This document shows, piece after piece, positions 6,896 to 14,063 of a stretch of DNA of 49,848 bases. Position numbers and translations under genes: made by a program. Location: contig ONCY01000002.1 of the NCBI GenBank assembly GCA_900316435.1, positions 1 through 49,848 of the forward strand, given 5' to 3'. Each line of letters begins with the position of its first letter. The stretch's first letter is position 1. The stretch is from an uncultured Eubacteriales bacterium (lineage in GTDB: Bacteria; Bacillota; Clostridia; Oscillospirales; Acutalibacteraceae). The notes under the pieces were generated by a model, which worked only from the letters and a program-made list of their open reading frames with translations, did not search any database and was not told where the DNA came from.

Positions 6896-9076
6896 ATGAC
6901 ACAAAGTGAAATCCAACAGCAGTTTTCTCATATGAATCCCATGCAGCGTCAGGCGGTTTTTGCTACCGAGGGACCCTTACTGATACTCGCGGGCGCGGGC
7001 TCCGGAAAGACCACCGTGCTTGTAAACAGAATAGCCTATATTCTGCAAATGGGGCTGTGCAAACCGTGGAACATACTTGCCATAACCTTTACCAACAAAG
7101 CTGCCGGCGAGCTAAAGGAGCGCATTTGCAACGCCGTGCCCGAGGGCGGCGGCGACATCTGGGCGGCTACCTTCCACTCCACCTGCGCAAGGATACTCCG
7201 CCGCTACGGCGACAGGCTCGGCTATTCCTCTCACTTCACGGTATATGCCACCGACGACCAGATGCGCCTTGTAAAGGATATTTTTAAGCAGCTCAACATC
7301 GACGAAAAGCTGCTGCCCGTCCGTTCGGTGCTATCGGAGATCTCAAAAGCCAAGGATAAAATGGAAACTCCGCAGGAAATGCTGAAGAACTCCGACTATG
7401 ACTATCGTAAAATCTCAATAGCAAAGATTTATGAGGCGTATCAGGCGCGTCTTAAAACGGCGGACGCCATGGATTTTGACGACCTACTCTGCAAAACCGT
7501 CGAGCTGTTTGAGCAGTTCCCCGAGATTTTGGGCTATTATCAGAATCAGTTTAAGTACATAATGGTTGACGAGTACCAGGACACAAACCGCGTCCAGTAC
7601 CGTTTTATTGCCATGCTTGCCGAAAAATACGGCAACATCTGCGTTGTTGGCGACGACGACCAGAGTATCTACAAATTCCGCGGAGCTACCATTCAGAATT
7701 ACCGCAGCACAAAAACTATTCTCAATGCCGCTAATGAGGTCATCTCAAACAATACAGTCCGCAAGGGCAAAACCCTTTGGACAGACAATCCCACAGGCGA
7801 CAAAATCGAGCTGCACACCTGCGAGGACGAGCGCGACGAGGCGTCATATATTGCAAAGACAATTATGGACGGCGTATCCGACGGCAGAAAATATTCGGAT
7901 TTTGCTATTCTTTACCGCACAAATGCGCAGTCGAACGCCATAGAGCAGACCTTCTCGCGCAGCGGCATTCCGCACCGCATTATTGGAGGTCACCGCTTCT
8001 ATGACCGCGAGGAGATCCGCGACATGATTGCGTATTTGCAGGTTATAAATAATCCTCACGACGACGTTCGCATAAGCCGCATAATCAATGTCCCAAAGCG
8101 CGGTATCGGCGCGCGCTCGCTTCAGGTCGCCGCCGAAATCGGCGCCGGGCTCGGCGAGAGCATTTACTCCGTCATAAAAGAGGCTGACAGCTATCCTCAG
8201 CTCAGCCGCTCTGCCGCTAAACTAAAGGCGTTCGTTTCTCTTATTGACGGCTTGATCGAAGCGCATGAGAGCGAGGATTATTCTCTTGCGGAATTATATA
8301 ATCTTATTTTAGAGCATACAGGCTACGAAAACTACCTGAGAACCGAAAAAGAAAACCCCGACGTTCGCATTGAGAACATCGAGGAGCTTTCCTCAAACAT
8401 CATCAAGTTTGAGGAGGACTACGGAGAAGAAGCCGAGCTTTCCGCCTTCCTTGAGGAAATCTCGCTTATGACGGATATAGACAACTACGACGCTGACGCC
8501 GATACATGCGTTATGATGACGCTCCACAGCGCCAAGGGTCTTGAATTCCCGGTCGTATTCATAACAGGCATGGAGGACGGTCTTTTCCCGTCAAGGCTCT
8601 CAATGGATAACCCCGAGGAGCTGGGCGAGGAGCGAAGGCTCGCTTATGTTGGCATCACGCGCGCCAAGGAAAAGCTGTATCTCACAAAAACGCGCACGCG
8701 TATGCTGTTCGGTTCAACGACCTACAGTAAGGAAAGCCGCTTTGTAACCGAGATCCCCGATAATCTTCTCAACAAAACAGGGGAGAGCAGCAGATTCGGT
8801 TCTGCTTATTCGGGATTTGCCTCCTCGGGCTCAAAATCCTCTATAAGCGTCGGCACATCGCACGCTTCAAAGCCGCAGTTCGGCGGATATAAAAAACCGG
8901 CAGTACAGACGGGCGTTGTTTATAATGTCGGCGATTGCGTGCTTCATAAGGTTTTCGGAAAAGGGCTGATAATGTCCGCCGAAAAAATGGGCAACGATAC
9001 ATTGCTCGAAATCGCCTTTGATAAGGCGGGAACAAAAAAGCTTATGGCTAATTTCTGCAAAATGGAGAAAATTTAA
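6896..9076 (+). CDS. pcrA: UvrD/PcrA-type superfamily 1 DNA helicase with an internal deletion
   Basis: 726 residues, an ATP-dependent 3'-5' DNA helicase for repair and conflict resolution. Motifs in order: Q-motif region NPMQRQAV, Walker A GAGSGKTT (about 34-41), motif Ia AITFTNKAAGE, Walker B VDEYQDTN, motif III GDDDQSIYKFRGA, motif IV NYRST, motif V TLHSAKGLEF, motif VI EERRLAYVGITRAKEKL. The C-terminal 45 residues (VGDCVLHKVFGKGL) match the Tudor-like RNA polymerase-binding tail of PcrA. Motif III runs straight into motif IV (FRGATIQNYRST at about 7676-7712), whereas relatives have about 19 residues between ATI and the QNYRST equivalent. This is a clean in-frame loss of about 57 bp in the helicase core. 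Everything else is intact. The following lipoprotein gene starts 12 nt downstream. Confidence 0.9.
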   Translation: MTQSEIQQQFSHMNPMQRQAVFATEGPLLILAGAGSGKTTVLVNRIAYILQMGLCKPWNILAITFTNKAAGELKERICNAVPEGGGDIWAATFHSTCARILRRYGDRLGYSSHFTVYATDDQMRLVKDIFKQLNIDEKLLPVRSVLSEISKAKDKMETPQEMLKNSDYDYRKISIAKIYEAYQARLKTADAMDFDDLLCKTVELFEQFPEILGYYQNQFKYIMVDEYQDTNRVQYRFIAMLAEKYGNICVVGDDDQSIYKFRGATIQNYRSTKTILNAANEVISNNTVRKGKTLWTDNPTGDKIELHTCEDERDEASYIAKTIMDGVSDGRKYSDFAILYRTNAQSNAIEQTFSRSGIPHRIIGGHRFYDREEIRDMIAYLQVINNPHDDVRISRIINVPKRGIGARSLQVAAEIGAGLGESIYSVIKEADSYPQLSRSAAKLKAFVSLIDGLIEAHESEDYSLAELYNLILEHTGYENYLRTEKENPDVRIENIEELSSNIIKFEEDYGEEAELSAFLEEISLMTDIDNYDADADTCVMMTLHSAKGLEFPVVFITGMEDGLFPSRLSMDNPEELGEERRLAYVGITRAKEKLYLTKTRTRMLFGSTTYSKESRFVTEIPDNLLNKTGESSRFGSAYSGFASSGSKSSISVGTSHASKPQFGGYKKPAVQTGVVYNVGDCVLHKVFGKGLIMSAEKMGNDTLLEIAFDKAGTKKLMANFCKMEKI

Positions 9077-9088
9077 GGAGGTGACGCA

Positions 9089-10315
9089 ATGTCAAGGTTG
9101 AAAAAAAGCCTGCTGTGCATTTCAATGGCGGCGCTCACGGCAGTTTGCGCCGGATGCGGAAGCTCAGACAGCTCGAATACTTCTTCCTCGAAAACGGAAA
9201 AAACCACATCACAGACAGAGCCTTCAAAACCTGTTGAAAGCAATAAGCCTTCTTCACCGGACGAATTGGACGCTTCGGCTGATTCGGCTCAGGTTGACGA
9301 CAGCAAAATAACCTTTAATACTCTTGAAATCAAGCGTCACATCACTGAGATCGAGGAAACGCTTGAAAACGATATTAGCCTCTATAATTTTCAAGGCGCC
9401 GTATATACCAAAGTAGGGAACGATTTTGAGTATCACACCGAAAAGGGCGTAGCTAATCAGGGCGCACATTTCGATAATTCGATCTACACGGGCTTTTATA
9501 CGGGTTCTGTAACAAAGCTTTTTACGGCTGTAGCCGTTATGAAGCTGGTTGAAGATAACGGGCTTGATCTCGATACCGCTATTGACAAATACTTTCCGAA
9601 ATGCGCCTACGCAAAGGACGTAACTATAAAGCAGCTGCTTACAATGACGTCGGGCATCCCGAACTACATCAACAGAAACGGCATTAAAACTTTTACAACG
9701 TCATTACAGGATACGATAAGCGGAAAAGAGGATACGGAGCAGCTTCACTCTAAAATTGCAAACTGGATACTATCTCAGAAGCGTCTGAGTGATGACGGAG
9801 CCTTCATGTTCTCCGACAGCAACTATTACCTTCTGGGTGATATTATTGCCGCTGAAAGCAAAATGAGCTACGAAGAATATATTGACAAGATTATTTTAAA
9901 GCCTGTATTTATGACAAAAAGCTCATTTGCCGCCAACGAAAACACGGCTCGCCCTTATGTCAGCGACGAGCAAAGCGCGCTTCTTTTAAATGAGGGAGCA
10001 GGCTATTCCTCGCTTGGGCTTATATCAAATGTATCCGATTTGCTCAGGTTTATTGACGGCCTTATGTCATACCAGATCATAACGCCGGATTCGCTTGGCG
10101 AGATGTTCAAGGATTACGGAAACGGCTTCGGCTACGGCGCGTATATCAACGGAAACCGCGTTTCATGCGTAGGCGGGCTCGACGCCTACAGCGCAAAATT
10201 CAGCTTCACCTCTGACAGAAACCAGATATTTGTGGCGCTGTCAAACTATTCCGAAAGCGACCCTAACTTCCTCCATATCATGTTTCGCAATTACATGCTC
10301 AAATACAGTAACTAA
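9089..10315 (+). CDS. Serine-hydrolase-like lipoprotein (class C beta-lactamase fold)
   Basis: 408 residues. Signal peptide with Cys23 as probable lipidation site (VCAGC), a Ser/Thr/Lys/Pro-rich linker to about residue 60, then a beta-lactamase/D-Ala-D-Ala carboxypeptidase-type domain (PF00144). The nucleophile motif SxxK is clear, TGSVTKLFTAVAVMKLVE (Ser140, Lys143), followed by ITIKQLLTMTSGIPNY (V in place of the first I; the family's LLtHtSGl site). The second motif, normally Y-S-N, reads FMFSDSNYYLLGD, so the Tyr is Phe and the Asn is Asp. The third, normally HxG, reads SCVGGLDAYSA. This leaves acylation possible but the general base uncertain. AGGAGGTG precedes the ATG. Likely outside the cell on the membrane and possibly a wall-binding pseudoenzyme. 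Confidence 0.8.
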   Translation: MSRLKKSLLCISMAALTAVCAGCGSSDSSNTSSSKTEKTTSQTEPSKPVESNKPSSPDELDASADSAQVDDSKITFNTLEIKRHITEIEETLENDISLYNFQGAVYTKVGNDFEYHTEKGVANQGAHFDNSIYTGFYTGSVTKLFTAVAVMKLVEDNGLDLDTAIDKYFPKCAYAKDVTIKQLLTMTSGIPNYINRNGIKTFTTSLQDTISGKEDTEQLHSKIANWILSQKRLSDDGAFMFSDSNYYLLGDIIAAESKMSYEEYIDKIILKPVFMTKSSFAANENTARPYVSDEQSALLLNEGAGYSSLGLISNVSDLLRFIDGLMSYQIITPDSLGEMFKDYGNGFGYGAYINGNRVSCVGGLDAYSAKFSFTSDRNQIFVALSNYSESDPNFLHIMFRNYMLKYSN

Positions 10316-10321
10316 AACATC

Positions 10322-10380
10322 AAACCTCCATAGTATGGTAGTACAGTTTATCTGTTCTATACTTAACTACGGAGGTTTTT
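10322..10380 (+). promoter_or_regulatory. Hairpin that ends one gene and traps the ribosome site of the next
   Basis: AAACCTCC (10322-10329) pairs with GGAGGTTT (10371-10378), with inner pairing AGTAT/ATACT and ACAG/CTGT. The GGAGG (10371-10375) is the ribosome site of the ATG at 10383, and the TTTTT after it resembles a terminator tail. Confidence 0.65.
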
Positions 10381-10382
10381 AT

Positions 10383-11135
10383 ATGTCTGAAACATTAGTC
10401 GGCACCGAGCAGACAGCGGCAGAAATGCCCGACAGCGGCGCGGAAGATTCGATTGAATTTGAGCCTGTTTGTCTTGAAGTGCCCAGAATTTATGACAGCT
10501 GCGGAGCAAAGGATTGCCTGCGCGACCTTACGGTCTTTTTTACAAGTGAAAATCAGGAGCTGATTGACACCGCGACCTCGGTACGCATTACGCGTGTGAG
10601 CGTAATCACAGCCACCGTCGATGTAGACAGCGTTGCTTTCAACAGGGGTTATTACTCGGTTGACGAAACCTTTTATTTCCTCTGCTGCTGTGAGGTTTAT
10701 ACTGCTGCGGGAGCTTTGCCGACATCAATAACCGGTATTGCGGTGTCCTCCAAGCGTGTAGTGCTTTACGGCAGCGACGGTTGCGTAAAGCGTTTTTCGA
10801 GCGACAGCACCGCTGTAATCGACCCTGTAGAGCTTGACTGCTGCGCCGGCTACAACAGCTCCCTTCCGACAGCAAATGTTCAGGTTTCAAGTCCCGTTGC
10901 GCTCGCGGCGTCGCTCGTTCCCGTAACAACTGTTCCCATTGTACCGTTTGTGCCTGAAAATGTGGTTGACTTTATCGGCGGTAATCTTGTGGCGCCCGTT
11001 ACACAGCAGGTTATGACTACAATCGGCTTGTTCTCAATTACAACACTGTCGCGCAGCGTTCAGCTTATGTTGCCGTCATATGATTTCTGTATGCCGCGCA
11101 AAGAATGTGACGAAGAATGTGGCGAGGCAACATAA
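10383..11135 (+). CDS. Conserved clostridial protein of unknown function
   Basis: 250 residues, not assigned to a family that I can name. The segment VPRIYDSCGAKDCLRDLTVFF, followed by NRGYYSVDETFYFLCCCEVY, recalls uncharacterised, Cys-bearing clostridial proteins sometimes listed among spore-associated hypotheticals. Cys clusters occur at SCGAKDC, LCCCE, DCC and a C-terminal CMPRKECDEEC. There is no signal peptide or clear membrane helix; residues 165-200 are a Val/Pro/Ala-rich stretch. The start at 10383 is set by GGAGG 7 nt upstream; a longer frame from 10230 runs inside the previous gene and is dismissed. Followed by about 120 nt without features before a terminator at 11258. Confidence 0.6.
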   Translation: MSETLVGTEQTAAEMPDSGAEDSIEFEPVCLEVPRIYDSCGAKDCLRDLTVFFTSENQELIDTATSVRITRVSVITATVDVDSVAFNRGYYSVDETFYFLCCCEVYTAAGALPTSITGIAVSSKRVVLYGSDGCVKRFSSDSTAVIDPVELDCCAGYNSSLPTANVQVSSPVALAASLVPVTTVPIVPFVPENVVDFIGGNLVAPVTQQVMTTIGLFSITTLSRSVQLMLPSYDFCMPRKECDEECGEAT

Positions 11136-11257
11136 CATTACGAGTATAAAGAATCCAACATAACCGAGTGCTTCCTGCAAGTATCCGGCCACAAGTCCGG
11201 GAAGCATCATTCGACTGCCGCTGCGGCTGATTGACAGCGGCTAAACGCAATAAAATA

Positions 11258-11295
11258 GGGCAGACGGTTCATTAAACTGTCTGCCCGGATTTTTT
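11258..11295. terminator. Bidirectional terminator between convergent genes
   Basis: GGGCAGACGGTT (11258-11269) pairs with AACTGTCTGCCC (11275-11286), followed by GGATTTTTT on the plus strand. It overlaps the last codons of the minus-strand HAD gene. Confidence 0.8.
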
Positions 11296-11850
11296 ATTCC
11301 AATCCAAAATTTCTTCTCCTTTTATAAGAAATGCTTTTTTCGATATTTCTGCCATCGGGTCGTCGCTGTGGCTGTCGGAATAAAACGCTTCTATTTCAGC
11401 TTCGCCGAATTCCTCGCGGAAACGGCGGACTTTTTCTTTTCCGTGGCAGTTTTCCCCGATATATTTTCCCGTAGACGGATCAACGTTTGAAGCGATAAGG
11501 TGCTTTATCCCGAGCTTTTCGCAAATGGGTTTAAGCAAAAAGTAAGATGAAGCCGAGATAACAACGTCGTCGGGGCGCTGCTGCTTAAGATAATAGCTTT
11601 TAATTTTTTTTGCGTTGATATCCCAATAATCGACTATGTCCTTCTCAATGTCACAATACTGCAAAAAGCGGTACATAACCTCTTTAAACTGTGTTTTTGT
11701 TCCTTTTTTAAAGACATAAAACTTAATCACGGCGCCGAAAAGCGACGGGCCCAGAAAAATAATTCTTTTGTGGCGTTTCATCGCAAAAAGATAAAAATTC
11801 GCTGTGGAGTCGCCGTCGTATATAGTTTTGTCAAAGTCATACACGTTCAT
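11272..11850 (-). CDS. HAD-superfamily phosphatase (SerB-like, HAD-IB type)
   Basis: 192 residues. N-terminal motif I YDFDKTIYDGDS gives the nucleophile Asp5 and the acid Asp7. Motif II is ISASSYFLLKP, and motif III/IV is CHGKEKVRRF with FYSDSHSDDPMAEI. This order is that of the phosphoserine phosphatase-type HAD family (PF12710) with a helical cap (about 20-95). The likely reaction is hydrolysis of a small phosphomonoester in the cytosol; the substrate is unknown. Near-neighbour proteins in other Clostridia are often annotated simply as haloacid dehalogenase-like. It is divergent from the DUF5685 gene and has its own promoter. Confidence 0.82.
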   Translation of the reverse strand: MNVYDFDKTIYDGDSTANFYLFAMKRHKRIIFLGPSLFGAVIKFYVFKKGTKTQFKEVMYRFLQYCDIEKDIVDYWDINAKKIKSYYLKQQRPDDVVISASSYFLLKPICEKLGIKHLIASNVDPSTGKYIGENCHGKEKVRRFREEFGEAEIEAFYSDSHSDDPMAEISKKAFLIKGEEILDWNKKSGQTV

Positions 11851-11895
11851 TATGGCTCATCATCTTTCTTCACATTGTCTTCACAATTCTATGTT

Positions 11896-11924
11896 ATCAT
11901 ACATAAACAACAAAATAATTCCAA
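11896..11924 (-). promoter_or_regulatory. Promoter of the HAD phosphatase gene
   Basis: Minus strand: -35 TTGGAA (11919-11924), 17 nt, -10 TATGAT (11896-11901). Confidence 0.5.
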
Positions 11925-11948
11925 TTTAGAAAATATTATATCTGCTAC

Positions 11949-11977
11949 TTGCACAATCTATCAAAATATTGTATAAT
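11949..11977 (+). promoter_or_regulatory. Promoter of the DUF5685-DnaJ operon
   Basis: -35 TTGCAC (11949-11954), 17 nt, -10 TATAAT (11972-11977); AAGGGGAAG ribosome site just before the ATG at 12007. Confidence 0.7.
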
Positions 11978-12006
11978 AGAATAACTATGAATATAAGGGG
12001 AAGTAT

Positions 12007-12870
12007 ATGTTCGGTTATTTGCGGGTTCAGAAAAGCGAGCTTTTGGTGCGCGAATATGAGGCTTACAAGGCCGTGTACTGCGGGCTTTGCAAACAATTGG
12101 GCAAGGACTATTCGTTTCTTACCCGGCTTGCTTTAAGCTATGACTGCACCTTTTACGCAATGCTTCTTATGTCGCTTGAACGCTCCTGCAAGGGCTTTGA
12201 TAAGGGCAGATGCAGGTTTAATCCCCTTAAAAAGTGCAAGTTTGCGCACTGCAGTGACGAAAGCTACAGCAAGGCTTCGGCATTGACCGTGATTTCCGCT
12301 TATTATAAGCTTAAGGACGATTTATCAGACAGCGGCTTTTTTAAAAGGCTTGCCGTAAGGCTTATAAAGCCGTTTTTCTCAGGGTGGCATAAAAAGGCGG
12401 CAAAGCGCTACCCCGAGCTTGAAGCGGCTGTTGCGGATATGATGAAAGCTCAAAATGAAGTTGAGGCTCAGGATGATACAGATATTGATTTTGCCGCTCA
12501 CCCCACAGCCGTCATGCTCGGCACTGTGCTCTCGCTTGAAGCTAAAGACGATGTACAGCGGCGCGTGTTTTATGAGTTCGGGTATCAGCTCGGCAGGTGG
12601 ATATATCTGATTGACGCCGCCGATGATTTGGAAAAGGATATAAAAAAGAACAACTTTAATCCTTTTAAAAACTCGGACGTTGAGGACATTAAAGAGTTCC
12701 AGACCGAGCTTTTGAATCAGTCGCTTGCCCGCGCATATGACGCTTATAATCTTATTGCTATTGTAGATTTTAAAGGGATTTTTGACAATATGATGCTTTA
12801 CGGATTTCCGGCAAAGCAAAACACGGTTGTTTACCGTTTGGAGGAGGAAAAGAATGAACAATCCATATGA
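12007..12870 (+). CDS. DUF5685 family protein
   Basis: 287 residues. The start [32 protein letters not shown] is typical of DUF5685, with paired Cys (CGLC) and further Cys in [15 protein letters not shown], so a bound metal or Fe-S cluster is possible. The second half is all-helical and carries [24 protein letters not shown], reminiscent of the Asp-rich DDxxD helices of polyprenyl-synthase-like folds. No signal peptide. The function is not known. It overlaps the downstream dnaJ-like gene by 17 nt, the usual arrangement of this family in Clostridia, so the products may work together. Confidence 0.85.
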   Translation: MFGYLRVQKSELLVREYEAYKAVYCGLCKQLGKDYSFLTRLALSYDCTFYAMLLMSLERSCKGFDKGRCRFNPLKKCKFAHCSDESYSKASALTVISAYYKLKDDLSDSGFFKRLAVRLIKPFFSGWHKKAAKRYPELEAAVADMMKAQNEVEAQDDTDIDFAAHPTAVMLGTVLSLEAKDDVQRRVFYEFGYQLGRWIYLIDAADDLEKDIKKNNFNPFKNSDVEDIKEFQTELLNQSLARAYDAYNLIAIVDFKGIFDNMMLYGFPAKQNTVVYRLEEEKNEQSI

Positions 12871-13471
12871 GGTTCTCGGAGTTTCACCTGACGCGTCTGA
12901 TGAGGAGATAAAAAAAGCATATCGCGACCTTGCTAAAAAATATCATCCCGACAACTACGCAAACAGCCCTTTAGCTGACCTTGCGGAGCAGAAGATGAAG
13001 GAGATAAACGAGGCGTATGACCAAATCAACAGCATGCGCCAAAAGGGCAAGGGTACGGGCTCAACAGGCTCAGCCGGCAGCTATTCCTCAAACGGCTCCT
13101 CATCGCAGTTTTACAGTGTGCGCATTTACATCCAGCGCAATATGATAAAGGAAGCCGAGCAGGTTCTCGACAGCACTCCCGAGGGCAACCGCACCGCCGA
13201 GTGGCACTATCTTAAAGGCATGTGCGCGTTCCGTAAGGGTTGGAGCAATCAGGCTAACGAGTATTTTACCACTGCCTGCAATATGGATCCGAATAATCAG
13301 GAGTACCGCGCCGCGATGAATAACATGAACGGCCAGCGCAACTACAACTACGGCGGCTACAACACCGCAAACGGAACTCCCGCTAACTCGTCGGGCTGTT
13401 CCTGCTGCGACATCTGCGCCGCGTATATGTGCGCAGACTGCTTGTGCAGCTGCTGCCATTCGGGTTGCTGA
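12854..13471 (+). CDS. J-domain protein with Cys-rich tail
   Basis: 205 residues. An N-terminal J domain (3-70) with the HPD triad in [10 protein letters not shown] (J proteins stimulate the DnaK ATPase); a Gly/Ser linker (73-93); a TPR-like helical pair ([17 protein letters not shown] and [30 protein letters not shown]); and a Cys-rich end with ten Cys within about 26 residues ([25 protein letters not shown]). It lacks the zinc-finger and CTD of true DnaJ. The ATG at 12854 is chosen over an ORF start at 12827 because GAGGAGG lies 6 nt upstream and the J domain begins there. The Cys tail might bind metal or insert at the membrane. Confidence 0.88.
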   Translation: MNNPYEVLGVSPDASDEEIKKAYRDLAKKYHPDNYANSPLADLAEQKMKEINEAYDQINSMRQKGKGTGSTGSAGSYSSNGSSSQFYSVRIYIQRNMIKEAEQVLDSTPEGNRTAEWHYLKGMCAFRKGWSNQANEYFTTACNMDPNNQEYRAAMNNMNGQRNYNYGGYNTANGTPANSSGCSCCDICAAYMCADCLCSCCHSGC

Positions 13472-13472
13472 T

Positions 13473-14024
13473 ATGAAAAATTCTATTCAAAAGCCTGCGT
13501 TTCGCCTTGCTTTTTGTTCGGCCACAGCGGCGCTGGAAGTCGTTTTAATGATGGTGACGAGCCTTGTTCGCGTAGGTACATACGCTCTGCCGTGCTTTGC
13601 AGGGCTGCTTACAATCGCCGTTGTTATTGAGTATAAATGTAAATGGGCGCTCAGCGTATTCGGCGTCACGGCTGTGCTTTCATTCTTTTTGTCGGGTGAT
13701 AAAGAGGCTGTGGTGATGTTTATCGCGCTTTTCGGTTATTATCCCATACTTAAAAATATTATTGAAAGATATATTAAAAACGCGGTAATCCGCTGGATAA
13801 TTAAGCTGCTTGTTTTCAATGCTGCGGCGGTTGGCTCATTCTTTATCGTTACTCTTATTCTTGAAATACCCGCTTCGGAATTCAGCATTTTCGGCGTTTA
13901 TCTGCCTTATGTGTTTTTGCTGGCGGGCAACGTATTCTTCGTACTGTACGATTTGTCAATTAATGTATTCGTCAGATTTTATGTACAGCGCTTAAGAAAC
14001 GCGCTGTTCGGCAGGTATCTTTAA
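13473..14024 (+). CDS. Small integral membrane protein of unknown function
   Basis: 183 residues with five or six hydrophobic segments (about 10-30, 36-53, 58-72, 77-92, 106-128, 140-165). It starts 1 nt after the dnaJ-like stop codon and is surely cotranscribed with DUF5685 and the J protein. Its size and helix layout resemble the membrane (S) components of small-molecule uptake systems or uncharacterised clostridial membrane proteins, but no signature proves this. C-terminus is basic (RFYVQRLRNALFGRYL) and should lie in the cytosol. Confidence 0.65.
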   Translation: MKNSIQKPAFRLAFCSATAALEVVLMMVTSLVRVGTYALPCFAGLLTIAVVIEYKCKWALSVFGVTAVLSFFLSGDKEAVVMFIALFGYYPILKNIIERYIKNAVIRWIIKLLVFNAAAVGSFFIVTLILEIPASEFSIFGVYLPYVFLLAGNVFFVLYDLSINVFVRFYVQRLRNALFGRYL

Positions 14025-14063
14025 GGTACTTGTATTATCTTTTCGGAAAGGAAGGCTGATATT

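Noticed and set aside
11150-11257. Possible small RNA after the 10383 gene
   Set aside because: One weak stem (GCCGCTG/CAGCGGC) but no promoter, and it probably belongs to the 3' UTR of the gene.
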